Positions 34,154-42,227 of a stretch of DNA of 64,000 nucleotides are shown piece after piece (the stretch's first letter is position 1; each line of letters starts with the position of its first letter). The notes under the pieces are model-generated. The model was not told the DNA's origin. It did not search any database and saw only the letters and a program-made list of their open reading frames with translations. Origin of the DNA: Stutzerimonas stutzeri (lineage in GTDB: Bacteria > Pseudomonadota > Gammaproteobacteria > Pseudomonadales > Pseudomonadaceae); NCBI RefSeq assembly GCF_009789555.1, contig NZ_CP046902.1:4542001-4606000 (forward strand), in the 5' to 3' direction. A program made the position numbers and the translations under genes.

Positions 34154-35245
34154 CTAGGCCTGCAGCCGCTGCCCACGCGATTGCGCGGCCGGCTCCGCGC
34201 CCAGTCGCTCGAGCGCCAGCCGATCGGCGATGATCGACGTGGGCTCGCCGCTCGCGGCGGCACGGTCGAAGATTTCCCGCAAGGTGTCGGCGATGCCTTT
34301 GACGTGCGCGTCGATCTGCGCCGCGCTGCCCCCGATACGCTGGTAGTAGACGTCGATGATGCCGCCGGCATTGATGGCGTAGTCCGGCGCGTAGAGATGG
34401 TTGCGGCGCTGCAACTCGACCCCGATTTCCGGGCTCGCCAGCTGATTGTTCGCAGCCCCGGCAATCACCGGCGCGCGCAAGGTCTCAAGCGTATCGGCGT
34501 TGAGAATGCCGCCCAGGGCGCAAGGAGCGAACACGTCCACGTCGAGACCGTAGATGTCCTGGGGGCGGACGGCGTTGGCGCTCAGCTCGTCCATCGCCTG
34601 TCGCACATTGGCATCGAAAATGTCGCACACCCACAGTTCGGCACCGGCGGCTTTCAGGTGCCGGGCCAGACCGAGGCCGACATGGCCGACGCCCTGGATC
34701 GCGACCTTCAGCCCTTTCAGATCGTCCCGACCGAGACGTTGACGCACCGCTTCGCGCAGGCCGACGAACACACCGAGCGCGGTGGACGGCGACGGGTCGC
34801 CGCTGGCAATGCTGCCGTCGAGCGTGGCGCGAGGCATGGCACCGATGACGTGGCGGGTCCGCTGTGCGAACGCCTGCATCTCCGGCTCGCCGGTACCCGA
34901 ATCGGCAGCGGTGATGTAACGCCCGCCGAGGCTATCGACGAAATCGCCCATGGCATGCAGCAACGCCGGGCTCTTGCCGGTGTGTGGATTCCCGATGATG
35001 ACCGCCTTGCCGCCACCGAGCCTGAGGCCGGCCAGGGAGGATTTGAGCGTCATGCCGCGTGACAGTCGCAACACGTCGCACAAGGCTTCGTCATCGCTGG
35101 CATAGGGAAACATCCGGCAACCGCCCAGGGCCGGGCCAAGGGTCGTGTCATGTATCGCGATGATGGCCTTGAGACCCGAGGCCTTGTCATGGCAGAACAC
35201 CACCTGCTCGTGGTGATCGAAGTCGGGGTGAGTGAAAACGGACAT
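34154..35245 (-). CDS. Glu/Leu/Phe/Val dehydrogenase (leucine or phenylalanine dehydrogenase)
   Basis: A 363-residue NAD-dependent amino acid dehydrogenase. The N-terminal substrate domain shows GGCRMFPYASDDEA and LRLGGGKAVIIGNP with the catalytic lysines. The C-terminal Rossmann domain shows AIQGVGHVGLGLARHL. It deaminates branched-chain or aromatic amino acids to 2-oxo acids; which is preferred cannot be read from sequence. It lies downstream of the ferredoxin oxidoreductase gene on the same strand, separated by a REP array, and could supply that enzyme with 2-oxo acids. Confidence 0.9.
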   Translation of the reverse strand: MSVFTHPDFDHHEQVVFCHDKASGLKAIIAIHDTTLGPALGGCRMFPYASDDEALCDVLRLSRGMTLKSSLAGLRLGGGKAVIIGNPHTGKSPALLHAMGDFVDSLGGRYITAADSGTGEPEMQAFAQRTRHVIGAMPRATLDGSIASGDPSPSTALGVFVGLREAVRQRLGRDDLKGLKVAIQGVGHVGLGLARHLKAAGAELWVCDIFDANVRQAMDELSANAVRPQDIYGLDVDVFAPCALGGILNADTLETLRAPVIAGAANNQLASPEIGVELQRRNHLYAPDYAINAGGIIDVYYQRIGGSAAQIDAHVKGIADTLREIFDRAAASGEPTSIIADRLALERLGAEPAAQSRGQRLQA

Positions 35246-35276
35246 TGCGGGTTCCTCGTTGATTGGGCCGTTTGCG

Positions 35277-35600
35277 AGGCGCGCCTCGCGGCGAATGGCG
35301 GTGGCGCGTGCCTCAAAAAGCTTCGCCCCGGGGCGGGCCTCCTACAAAAAGCAACAGGTGCACCGCCAACCTGCGGTGGGCGCCGTACCTGTGGGAGGCG
35401 CGCCCCCGCGGCGAATAGCGGTGTCGCGTGCCTCCAAAAGCTTCGCCCCGGGGCGGGCCTCCTACAAAAGCAACAGGCGCATCGCCAACCTGCGGTGCGC
35501 GTCGTATCTGTGGGAGGCGCGCCCCCGCGGCGAATGGCGGTGGCGCGTGCCTCCAAAAGCTTCGCCCCGGGGGCGGGCCTCCTGCAAAGCAACGGGTTTC
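35277..35600. repeat. Three-copy tandem REP/BIME array
   Basis: Three near-identical units of about 120 bp begin at 35277, 35395 and 35514; the third is cut short near 35600. Each unit holds two REP-like elements facing each other: GGGAGGCGCGCCCCCGCGGCGAA, and, inverted, TTCGCCCCGGGGCGGGCCTCC. Units differ by a few substitutions and by 1-2 nt in length. The array fills the gap between the oxidoreductase and the dehydrogenase genes. It may act on transcript stability or termination. Confidence 0.9.
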
Positions 35601-35605
35601 CGGCC

Positions 35606-38600
35606 TCACGCGGCGGGTTCGAACAGGCGCACACTTTGCACCTCGTCGCCCCGGTTCATTTGCGCCTTGAGCAGCTTCTCCTGCTGACGTGCCTTGGCAA
35701 TGGCGCGCTCTTTCACCGGGCCGTAGCCGCGGATCAGCTCCGGCAGCGCGGCGATGGCCACGGCGGTGCGGTAGTTGGTCGGTTTGAGTTGCGTCAACAG
35801 GTCCTCGAGGTTGCGTTCGTACTCGCCGATCAACGCGCGCTCGACGCGCCGGTCATGGCCATAGCCAAACACGTCCAGCGGCGTGCCGCGCAGGAAACGC
35901 AGCCTGGCCAGCACACCGAAGACATTCAGCACCCAAGGTCCAAGCTCACGCTTGCGCGGCTCGCCGCTGGCCTTGTCGCGCTTGGCGAGCCAGGCCGGCG
36001 CCAGATGGAATCGAAGCCTGTAATCCCCTTCGAACTGGGCTTCAAGCTGCCGACGGAACTCAGGCTCGCTGTACAGCCGCGCCACTTCGTACTCATCCTT
36101 GTAGGCGAGCAATTTGAAGTAGTACCGGGCCACGGCCTTGGACAGCGCCAGATCGTCGGCGGTATCGACGTCGCGCACACGCTCGACCATCGACCGATAA
36201 CGCCTGGCGTACGCGGCGTTCTGGTATTGCGTGAGGAAGTCCACACGCCAGTCGACGATTTCTTCCAGGGTCTGGCAGATCGGTTCGGTCCGCTCGGCCG
36301 GACGCGCGAGTTGTTCCACTGCCTCGGGCTCGATCACCGCACGACGCCCCCAGCGAAACGCCTGCAGGTTCAGCTCGGTGGATACGCCATTGAGGGTGAT
36401 GGCCTTCTCGATGGCTTCGGCCGACAGCGGCAACAAGCCCTGCTGATAAGCAAAGCCGAGCAGAAACAGGTTGGTGGCGATGCTATCGCCCATCAGCCGG
36501 GTCGCAAGGCGGGTGGCATCGATAAAGTAGGTTTTATCCGCACCCACCGCGTCCATCAGCGCTTCGCGCATGGCCTTGCCGGGCACCTGCGCATCGGGGT
36601 TGCGGGTGAATTCGGCGGTTGCCGATTCGTGGCTGTTGATCACCGCATGGCTGATCTGGTCGTTGAGGCGAGTCAGCGAATCGTCGCCAGCGGCGACCAC
36701 CAGATCGCAGCCCAGCAGCAGATCGGTTTCGCCCGCGGCGATGCGTACGGCGTAGATGTCGTCCTGCCTGGCAGCGATGCGAACATGGGTGACCACGGGC
36801 CCGAACTTCTGTGCCAGACCGGCTTGATCGAGGACGGTGCAGCCCTTGCCTTCCAGATGCGCGGCCATGCCCAGCAGCGCACCGAGGGTGGTCACGCCGC
36901 TGCCGCCAACGCCGGGTATCAACACGTTCCAGGGGCGTTCGAGGGTCGGATGTCGTGGCTCAGGCAGCTGCGCCGGATCGAGGCTGGCACCCACGGCCTC
37001 CGGCTTGCGCAGCCCGCCGCCGTGCACGGTGACGAAGCTCGGGCAGAAGCCTTCGACGCAGGAGAAATCCTTGTTGCAGGCATTCTGGTCGATCTCGCGC
37101 TTGCGCCCCAGCTCGGTTTCCATCGGCATGACCGCCAGACAGTTGGATTTCTCACCACAGTCACCGCAGCCTTCGCACACGGCGGGGTTGATGAAGGCTC
37201 GCTTGGCCGGGTCTTCCAGCTTGCCGCGCTTGCGCCGGCGGCGCTTCTCGGTGGCGCAGGTCTGATCGTAGATGATCACCGAGACGCCTTTGAACTCACG
37301 CAGCTCGCGCTGCACGGCATCCAGGTCTCGGCGGTGATGAAAACTGGTGATGGGTGCGAAGGTGTCGCGCGTCGGATATTTGTCTGGCTCGTCGCTGACC
37401 AGGGCAATGCGCTTGACGCCTTCGTCGGCGACCTGGCGGCTGAGCTGGTCGACGCGCAATTCACCGTCGATAGGCTGGCCACCGGTCATGGCGACCGCAT
37501 CGTTGTAGAGAATCTTGAAGGTGATATTGACGCCTGCGGCCACCGCGGCGCGCACGGCCAGGCTGCCGGAATGAAAGTAGGTGCCGTCGCCGAGGTTCTG
37601 GAACATGTGTGGCGTTTCGGTAAACGGCGCCTGGCCGATCCAGTTGACGCCCTCGCCGCCCATCTGGGTGAAGGTCTCGGTGCGCCTGTCCATCCACTGC
37701 ACCATGTAGTGACAGCCGATCCCGGCGGCGGCACGGCTGCCTTCGGGCACCTTCGTCGAGGTGTTGTGCGGGCAGCCGGAGCAGTAATGCGGGGTGCGCA
37801 CGGTATCGTAATGGCGGGCGGCCAGGGCCTTTTCCTTGGCGGACAGGAACGCCAGCCGCGCCTGGATGCTGTCGCTGGTATAGATGGGCGCGAGCCGCTT
37901 GGCGATCACCCGGGCAATCATCGCGGGCGTCAGCTCGCTGAGGTTCGGCAACAGCGAGGTGCCGTGCTCGTCGAACTCACCCACCACGCGCGGCCGCTTG
38001 CTGACTGGCCAGTTGTACAGTTGCCCGGTGAGCTGGTCTTCGAGAACACTGCGTTTCTCCTCGACCACCAGGATCTCGTCCAGCCCTTGGGCGAACTCAT
38101 GCACTGAAACCGGTTCCAGCGGCCAGCTCATACCGACCTTGAGCACCCGCAGGCCGACCTGCGCGCACAGCGCTTCGTCGAGCCCGAGATCGTCCAGGGC
38201 CTGACGCACATCGAGGTAGGACTTGCCGGTGGTGAGGATGCCCAGGCGCGGGTTAGGCGAATCGAGCATCACCCGGTTGAGGTTGTTGGCCCGTGCGAAG
38301 GCGCGTGCGGCGTAGATCTTGTAGAGGTTCAGCCGCTTTTCCTGCGCCAGTGGCGGGTCTGGCCAGCGGATATGAACGCCGTCCTCGGGCAGCTCGAAGT
38401 CATCGGGAATGCGTGTCTGTATCCGCAGCGGGTCGACCTGCACCACTGCGGACGAATCGACATTTTCGGCGATGGTCTTGAGCGCCACCCAGCAGCCGGA
38501 ATAGCGCGACAGCTCCCAACCGATGATGCCGTAGTCGAGGATTTCCTGGACGTTGGCCGGATTCAGCACCGGAATCGAAGCGGCGATGAAAGCGTGCTCG

Positions 38601-39076
38601 CTCTGGTGCGGCAAGGTCGAGGATTTGCAGCCGTGGTCGTCACCGGCCAGCAGCAGTACGCCGCCGTGAGGCGAGACGCCGGCGGCGTTGCCATGCTTGA
38701 AGACGTCCCCGGAGCGGTCGACGCCCGGCCCTTTGCCGTACCACATGGCGAACACACCGTCGTATTTGGCGCCGGGGAACAGGTTGGTCTGCTGACTCCC
38801 CCATACCGCCGTCGCCGCCAGTTCCTCGTTGAGGCCCGGCTGGAAATGGATGGCGTTCTGCTTGAGGAACTCGCGCGCTTCCCACAGGCTTTTGTCGAGG
38901 CCACCCAGCGGCGAGCCGCGATAACCTGAAATGAAGCAGCCCGTGTTGAGTCCCTGCGCCAGGTCGCGCTGATGCTGCAGCATGGGCAGGCGGGTCAGCG
39001 CCTGGGTGCCGGTGAGGTACAGATGTCCGGTTGCGAGCCGGTACTTGTCATCCAGGCGGATCTCGGCCAGTGACAT
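35606..39076 (-). CDS. Indolepyruvate ferredoxin oxidoreductase (fused alpha-gamma)
   Basis: A 1156-residue single-chain 2-oxoacid:ferredoxin oxidoreductase that oxidatively decarboxylates aryl- or branched-chain 2-oxo acids to acyl-CoA. It has an N-terminal pyrimidine-binding domain, a ThDP domain in the middle (CSGCPHNTSTKVPEGS, MGGEGVNW, FHSGSLAVRAAVAAG), a ferredoxin-like cysteine cluster (CEGCGDCGEKSNC, then CNKDFSCVEGFCPSF) and a C-terminal gamma domain (GVGGSGVTTLG). Aerobic proteobacteria carry this long fused form. It is divergent from an Lrp regulator, and its leader has AAGAACAA near the start plus a 21-bp inverted repeat. Confidence 0.93.
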   Translation of the reverse strand: MSLAEIRLDDKYRLATGHLYLTGTQALTRLPMLQHQRDLAQGLNTGCFISGYRGSPLGGLDKSLWEAREFLKQNAIHFQPGLNEELAATAVWGSQQTNLFPGAKYDGVFAMWYGKGPGVDRSGDVFKHGNAAGVSPHGGVLLLAGDDHGCKSSTLPHQSEHAFIAASIPVLNPANVQEILDYGIIGWELSRYSGCWVALKTIAENVDSSAVVQVDPLRIQTRIPDDFELPEDGVHIRWPDPPLAQEKRLNLYKIYAARAFARANNLNRVMLDSPNPRLGILTTGKSYLDVRQALDDLGLDEALCAQVGLRVLKVGMSWPLEPVSVHEFAQGLDEILVVEEKRSVLEDQLTGQLYNWPVSKRPRVVGEFDEHGTSLLPNLSELTPAMIARVIAKRLAPIYTSDSIQARLAFLSAKEKALAARHYDTVRTPHYCSGCPHNTSTKVPEGSRAAAGIGCHYMVQWMDRRTETFTQMGGEGVNWIGQAPFTETPHMFQNLGDGTYFHSGSLAVRAAVAAGVNITFKILYNDAVAMTGGQPIDGELRVDQLSRQVADEGVKRIALVSDEPDKYPTRDTFAPITSFHHRRDLDAVQRELREFKGVSVIIYDQTCATEKRRRRKRGKLEDPAKRAFINPAVCEGCGDCGEKSNCLAVMPMETELGRKREIDQNACNKDFSCVEGFCPSFVTVHGGGLRKPEAVGASLDPAQLPEPRHPTLERPWNVLIPGVGGSGVTTLGALLGMAAHLEGKGCTVLDQAGLAQKFGPVVTHVRIAARQDDIYAVRIAAGETDLLLGCDLVVAAGDDSLTRLNDQISHAVINSHESATAEFTRNPDAQVPGKAMREALMDAVGADKTYFIDATRLATRLMGDSIATNLFLLGFAYQQGLLPLSAEAIEKAITLNGVSTELNLQAFRWGRRAVIEPEAVEQLARPAERTEPICQTLEEIVDWRVDFLTQYQNAAYARRYRSMVERVRDVDTADDLALSKAVARYYFKLLAYKDEYEVARLYSEPEFRRQLEAQFEGDYRLRFHLAPAWLAKRDKASGEPRKRELGPWVLNVFGVLARLRFLRGTPLDVFGYGHDRRVERALIGEYERNLEDLLTQLKPTNYRTAVAIAALPELIRGYGPVKERAIAKARQQEKLLKAQMNRGDEVQSVRLFEPAA

Positions 39077-39089
39077 GGGGCGCTCCTGT

Positions 39090-39097
39090 TTGTTCTT
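39090..39097 (-). promoter_or_regulatory. Hfq/Crc CA motif in the oxidoreductase leader
   Basis: Minus strand AAGAACAA fits AAnAAnAA and is followed by ACAGGAGCGCCCC and the ATG, so it abuts the ribosome binding site. Confidence 0.65.
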
Positions 39098-39107
39098 ATC
39101 GGAGTCA

Positions 39108-39128
39108 GGGCGGCGCGTTACGCCACCC
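39108..39128. promoter_or_regulatory. 21-bp inverted repeat in the divergent region
   Basis: GGGCGGCG-CGTTA-CGCCACCC: arms pair at 7 of 8 positions. It lies 31 nt upstream of the oxidoreductase ATG, between it and the divergent Lrp gene, and may be an operator or a leader hairpin. Confidence 0.4.
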
Positions 39129-39290
39129 GCCTGACAGGGTCATGGAGGCTGCACGGTTAGCCTTCCCACACCCGGGACCGGCAGGGGATCACCCCGCCGA
39201 TACGCGTCGAATAGAGTCTGGCCGTGACGAAGAGAGATTTTCTTTCTACTTTTGCGGTGTAAGCGCCCTCGCGTGCATGATCCATTCACT

Positions 39291-39303
39291 AACAACAACA
39301 AAA
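39291..39303 (+). promoter_or_regulatory. Doubled Hfq/Crc CA motif in the lrp leader
   Basis: AACAACAACAAAA holds two overlapping AAnAAnAA registers (39291 and 39294). It is followed by CAGGTACAACC and the ATG at 39315, placing it against the ribosome binding site. Confidence 0.7.
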
Positions 39304-39314
39304 CAGGTACAACC

Positions 39315-39782
39315 ATGCAGACTCCACTGAGCAGCATCGACCGCAAGATCCTGATGCTGCTGCAACACAACGCCGACCTGTCCGCGGCCGAGGTCGCGGA
39401 AAAGGTGGAACTGTCGCAATCGCCCTGTTGGCGCCGCATCCACCGCATGCAGGAAGAGGGGTTGATCGAGCGCAAGGTTGCCCTGCTGAACCCCCGGAAG
39501 CTCGGGCTGAACATGACCGTGTTCGTCAATATCAAACTGTCCGCCCACGGTCGCAGCAACCTCGACGAATTCGAACGGGCGGTGGTCGGGTATCCCGAAG
39601 TACTGGAGTGCCACACCATGGCCGGCGAATCGGACTATCTGCTCAAGGTGGTGGCCAGAGACATCGACAGCTACGAACGCTTCCTGCGCGACCAGTTGCT
39701 GCAGCGCCCACATGTGCAGGAAGCGCACTCGCATATCGCCATGAGCGAGGTGAAACGCACCACGGAGCTGCCACTGGACTAG
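39315..39782 (+). CDS. Lrp/AsnC family transcriptional regulator
   Basis: A 155-residue Lrp/AsnC protein with an N-terminal helix-turn-helix (LSAAEVAEKVELSQSPCWRRIHRMQEEGLI) and a C-terminal RAM ligand-binding domain (GESDYLLKVVARDIDSYERFLRDQL). It likely senses an amino acid and controls the divergent indolepyruvate oxidoreductase gene. I chose the ATG at 39315, where the family begins; an ATG at 39252 would translate the CA motif region. Its TAG stop shares the tetranucleotide CTAG with the phnP stop on the other strand. Confidence 0.92.
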   Translation: MQTPLSSIDRKILMLLQHNADLSAAEVAEKVELSQSPCWRRIHRMQEEGLIERKVALLNPRKLGLNMTVFVNIKLSAHGRSNLDEFERAVVGYPEVLECHTMAGESDYLLKVVARDIDSYERFLRDQLLQRPHVQEAHSHIAMSEVKRTTELPLD

Positions 39783-40534
39783 CGCTCGCAGACGGCCTGG
39801 CCGTCCATGGCCAGGCCGACGCCGGCCGGTAGCGCGCCAGGGTTTTCCATCAGCCAGGCGTCCAGCTCGTGGCCGATGTGCGTCAGCCATGCGTGGCGCG
39901 GTTGCAGATCGGCAATGGTCGCCAATGCATGAGGCAGGTCGTTGTGGTTGTTCGGCACGGCCTGGGGCGGGCTCGAGCAGTCCAGCACCAGCGCATCGAG
40001 CGGAGCTTGCCGCAGCACGTCCAGGCTGACTGCGGGTACGCCCAGGGTATCGGTGAGGTAGGCGATGCGCCGCCCATTCCCTTCGAACAGATAGCCCAGG
40101 GTCGGCTTCGAATGATTGAGCGGCAGCGCGATAACGCTCAGTTCGCCCAGCATGCGGCGCTCCAGCGCCGCGAACGGCTCGGAGAAATCCAGAATGCCAG
40201 GATGCTTGTAGAGGTCGGCCAGGCCTTCGGGGTCCTGTGGGCCATGCACCGGGATGCGCAATCCGGTCCCCCAGCGCAGGTGCAGCAGGCCTTGGGCATG
40301 GTCCGCATGATAATGGGTCTGCAGAATCCCACTGAGGCTGCCGGGCGCGAAGCGCTCGGTAAGGTCGGTAAGTCCGCTGTCGATCAGCCAGCGCTGCGCA
40401 CCGCACTCGACCAGTGCGCAGCAAGGCCCACGACGCCAGGCAGCCTCCACACGCGCTCGCTGGCAGGCCGCGCAGCTGCAGTTGTAAACCGGAACCTGGC
40501 GAGCGTTGCCGCTGCCGAGGATGGTCAGGCGCAT
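39779..40534 (-). CDS. phnP: Phosphoribosyl cyclic phosphodiesterase PhnP
   Basis: A 251-residue metallo-beta-lactamase-fold hydrolase that opens 5-phosphoribosyl-1,2-cyclic phosphate to ribose 1,5-bisphosphate, after C-P bond cleavage. It shows the metal motif THYHADHAQG and an N-terminal zinc-binding CSCAACQRAR. I chose the ATG at 40534 (MRLTILGSGNA); the open frame continues upstream only because it runs across phnN in another frame. It overlaps phnN by 10 nt and is the last phn gene. Confidence 0.95.
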   Translation of the reverse strand: MRLTILGSGNARQVPVYNCSCAACQRARVEAAWRRGPCCALVECGAQRWLIDSGLTDLTERFAPGSLSGILQTHYHADHAQGLLHLRWGTGLRIPVHGPQDPEGLADLYKHPGILDFSEPFAALERRMLGELSVIALPLNHSKPTLGYLFEGNGRRIAYLTDTLGVPAVSLDVLRQAPLDALVLDCSSPPQAVPNNHNDLPHALATIADLQPRHAWLTHIGHELDAWLMENPGALPAGVGLAMDGQAVCER

Positions 40535-41082
40535 GCGCGGGACTGGTCGATCAGTTGCAACAGCCGATGCACGGTCTGCTCCAGCGGCCCGGAGTTGTCG
40601 AGCGACTGCACCTCGCCCTGCTGATCCGCGAAAAACTGCTGGTTGCGGGCCAGCCGGGCCTCTATGTCCTCTCGCGACTCGCGGCCTCGGGCCAGCAAGC
40701 GCTGGCGCAACACCGGCAGCGCCACCGTGAGCAGCACCGCTTGCAGGTGCGGGTATCGCTGACGCGCTTCGGACAGATGGCCTCGTGAGCCGTTGACCAG
40801 CACGTCCTGGCCCATCGCCAGCCAATCGTCGATCTCCCGAGGGATGCCGTAGCTCAGGCCATTGGCTCGCCAATGCAGCGCGAAAGCGCCGTCCTGTCGC
40901 AACTGCTCGAACGCTGCCGGCGTGACCGCCACGGCATCCTCCCCCGCCGCTTCGGCGGACCGGGTGATGACGCGCCGGGCAATCCGGCACCCGCGCGCGC
41001 GCAGCGGTGCACGGGCGGCCATTAGCACGCTGTCCTTGCCTGAGCCCGAAGGGCCCATCAGGTAGATCAATCGTCCCGTCAT
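40525..41082 (-). CDS. phnN: Ribose 1,5-bisphosphokinase PhnN
   Basis: A 185-residue P-loop kinase that converts ribose 1,5-bisphosphate to PRPP, closing the phosphonate pathway. The Walker A motif is GPSGSGKDS near the N-terminus. The guanylate-kinase-like fold is visible (VITRSAEAAGEDAVAV, ALHWRANGLSYGIP, VLVNGSRGHL). The start at 41082 overlaps the phnM stop by one base (TGATG). An ATG at 41109 would extend it into phnM. Confidence 0.94.
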   Translation of the reverse strand: MTGRLIYLMGPSGSGKDSVLMAARAPLRARGCRIARRVITRSAEAAGEDAVAVTPAAFEQLRQDGAFALHWRANGLSYGIPREIDDWLAMGQDVLVNGSRGHLSEARQRYPHLQAVLLTVALPVLRQRLLARGRESREDIEARLARNQQFFADQQGEVQSLDNSGPLEQTVHRLLQLIDQSRACA

Positions 41083-42227
41083 CAGAAAACCCTTCTGCCT
41101 TGGCGCCACACCTGTCGGACCACAGGCTGGCCATGTCGGTCGCTCGCCTGCAACAGATCCGCGCGCAGACCGATGCGGATTTCGCCACGGTCATGCAGTC
41201 CCGCCGCCTGAGCCGGTGCGAGGCTGACCGCCGCGATGGCCTTGGGCAAATCGTAGACGTTGCCCAGCGCCGATAGCAGGAACGCCGCCTGCAACAGGCT
41301 GGCCGGATAATAATCGCTGGAGAGGATGTCCAGCACGCCTCGGCGCGCCAGATCAGCAGCCGCGATATTGCCCGAATGCGACCCGCCCCGAACGATGTTC
41401 GGCGCCCCCATCAGCACTTTCAGCCCCCGCGCGTGGCTGGCCTGCGCCGCCTCGAAGGTGGTGGGAAACTCGGCGATGGCCATGCCGAAACCGGCCGACT
41501 CCTCGACGTGTGCAAAGGTCGCGTCGTCGTGACTGGCCAGCGCCAGGCCGCGCGCGTGGCAGAGCTCGACGATGGCGCGTCGCTGGCGGTCGCTGTACTG
41601 GCGGGAATTGGCGAGCTGTTGATCGCTGAACGCGTCCATTTCCGTCTCGTTGAGGCTGTACTTGCCCATGTAGTACTCACGGTACTTCTCGATCTGGGCG
41701 AACTGTCGCTGGCCCGGCGAATGATCCATCACCGAGACCAGCCGAACCAGCGGATGCTCCACCAGATCACGGAACACCGCCAACGCATCCGGATGGCAGA
41801 CCTCGCAGCGCAGGTGCAGCCGATGGTCGGCGCGGGTGTCGCCAGCGGCCTCGGCATGGGCAATGGCGTCGAGCATCGCTGGCAACTGCTGCATGCGCTT
41901 GCCGCGCGGATTGATGTCGCCAATGGACAACGCATCGAACACCGTGGTGATGCCGGCCGCCACGATCTGCGCGTCATGGGTCAGCACCGCCGACGCCGAG
42001 GGCCAGTCGACGCCCGGGCGCGGCGTCATGTGCTTTTCCAGATTGTCGGTGTGCAGTTCGACCAGCCCCGGTATTAGGTAGTCGCCGCCCAGATCGAGGG
42101 CCTGCGGCAATTGACTGCGGCCCTCGTCCAGCGCGGCGATCAACCCGTCACGGATGACCAGCGTGCCGTCGATCACCCGATCAGCGGTGACCACACGGGC
42201 ATTGCTCAGTATCAGTTCAGCAGGCAT
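41082..42227 (-). CDS. phnM: Alpha-D-ribose 1-methylphosphonate 5-triphosphate diphosphatase PhnM
   Basis: A 381-residue amidohydrolase-superfamily enzyme that releases diphosphate from ribose 1-alkylphosphonate 5-triphosphate to give the C-P lyase substrate. Metal-site motifs are seen in LIPGLVELHTDNLEKH and in the later VMDHSPGQRQ and LASHDDAT segments. Length matches E. coli PhnM. It overlaps phnL by 11 nt and phnN by 1 nt. Confidence 0.95.
   Translation of the reverse strand: MPAELILSNARVVTADRVIDGTLVIRDGLIAALDEGRSQLPQALDLGGDYLIPGLVELHTDNLEKHMTPRPGVDWPSASAVLTHDAQIVAAGITTVFDALSIGDINPRGKRMQQLPAMLDAIAHAEAAGDTRADHRLHLRCEVCHPDALAVFRDLVEHPLVRLVSVMDHSPGQRQFAQIEKYREYYMGKYSLNETEMDAFSDQQLANSRQYSDRQRRAIVELCHARGLALASHDDATFAHVEESAGFGMAIAEFPTTFEAAQASHARGLKVLMGAPNIVRGGSHSGNIAAADLARRGVLDILSSDYYPASLLQAAFLLSALGNVYDLPKAIAAVSLAPAQAAGLHDRGEIRIGLRADLLQASDRHGQPVVRQVWRQGRRVF

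Noticed and set aside
35150..38107. Open plus-strand frame of 985 codons antisense to the indolepyruvate oxidoreductase gene
   Set aside because: GC-rich codon bias keeps the complementary frame open; its translation is compositionally odd and the minus strand encodes a full known enzyme.
40535..41194. Upstream extension of the phnP frame to 471 codons
   Set aside because: The extension lies wholly within phnN and phnM in another frame; homology begins at ATG 40534.
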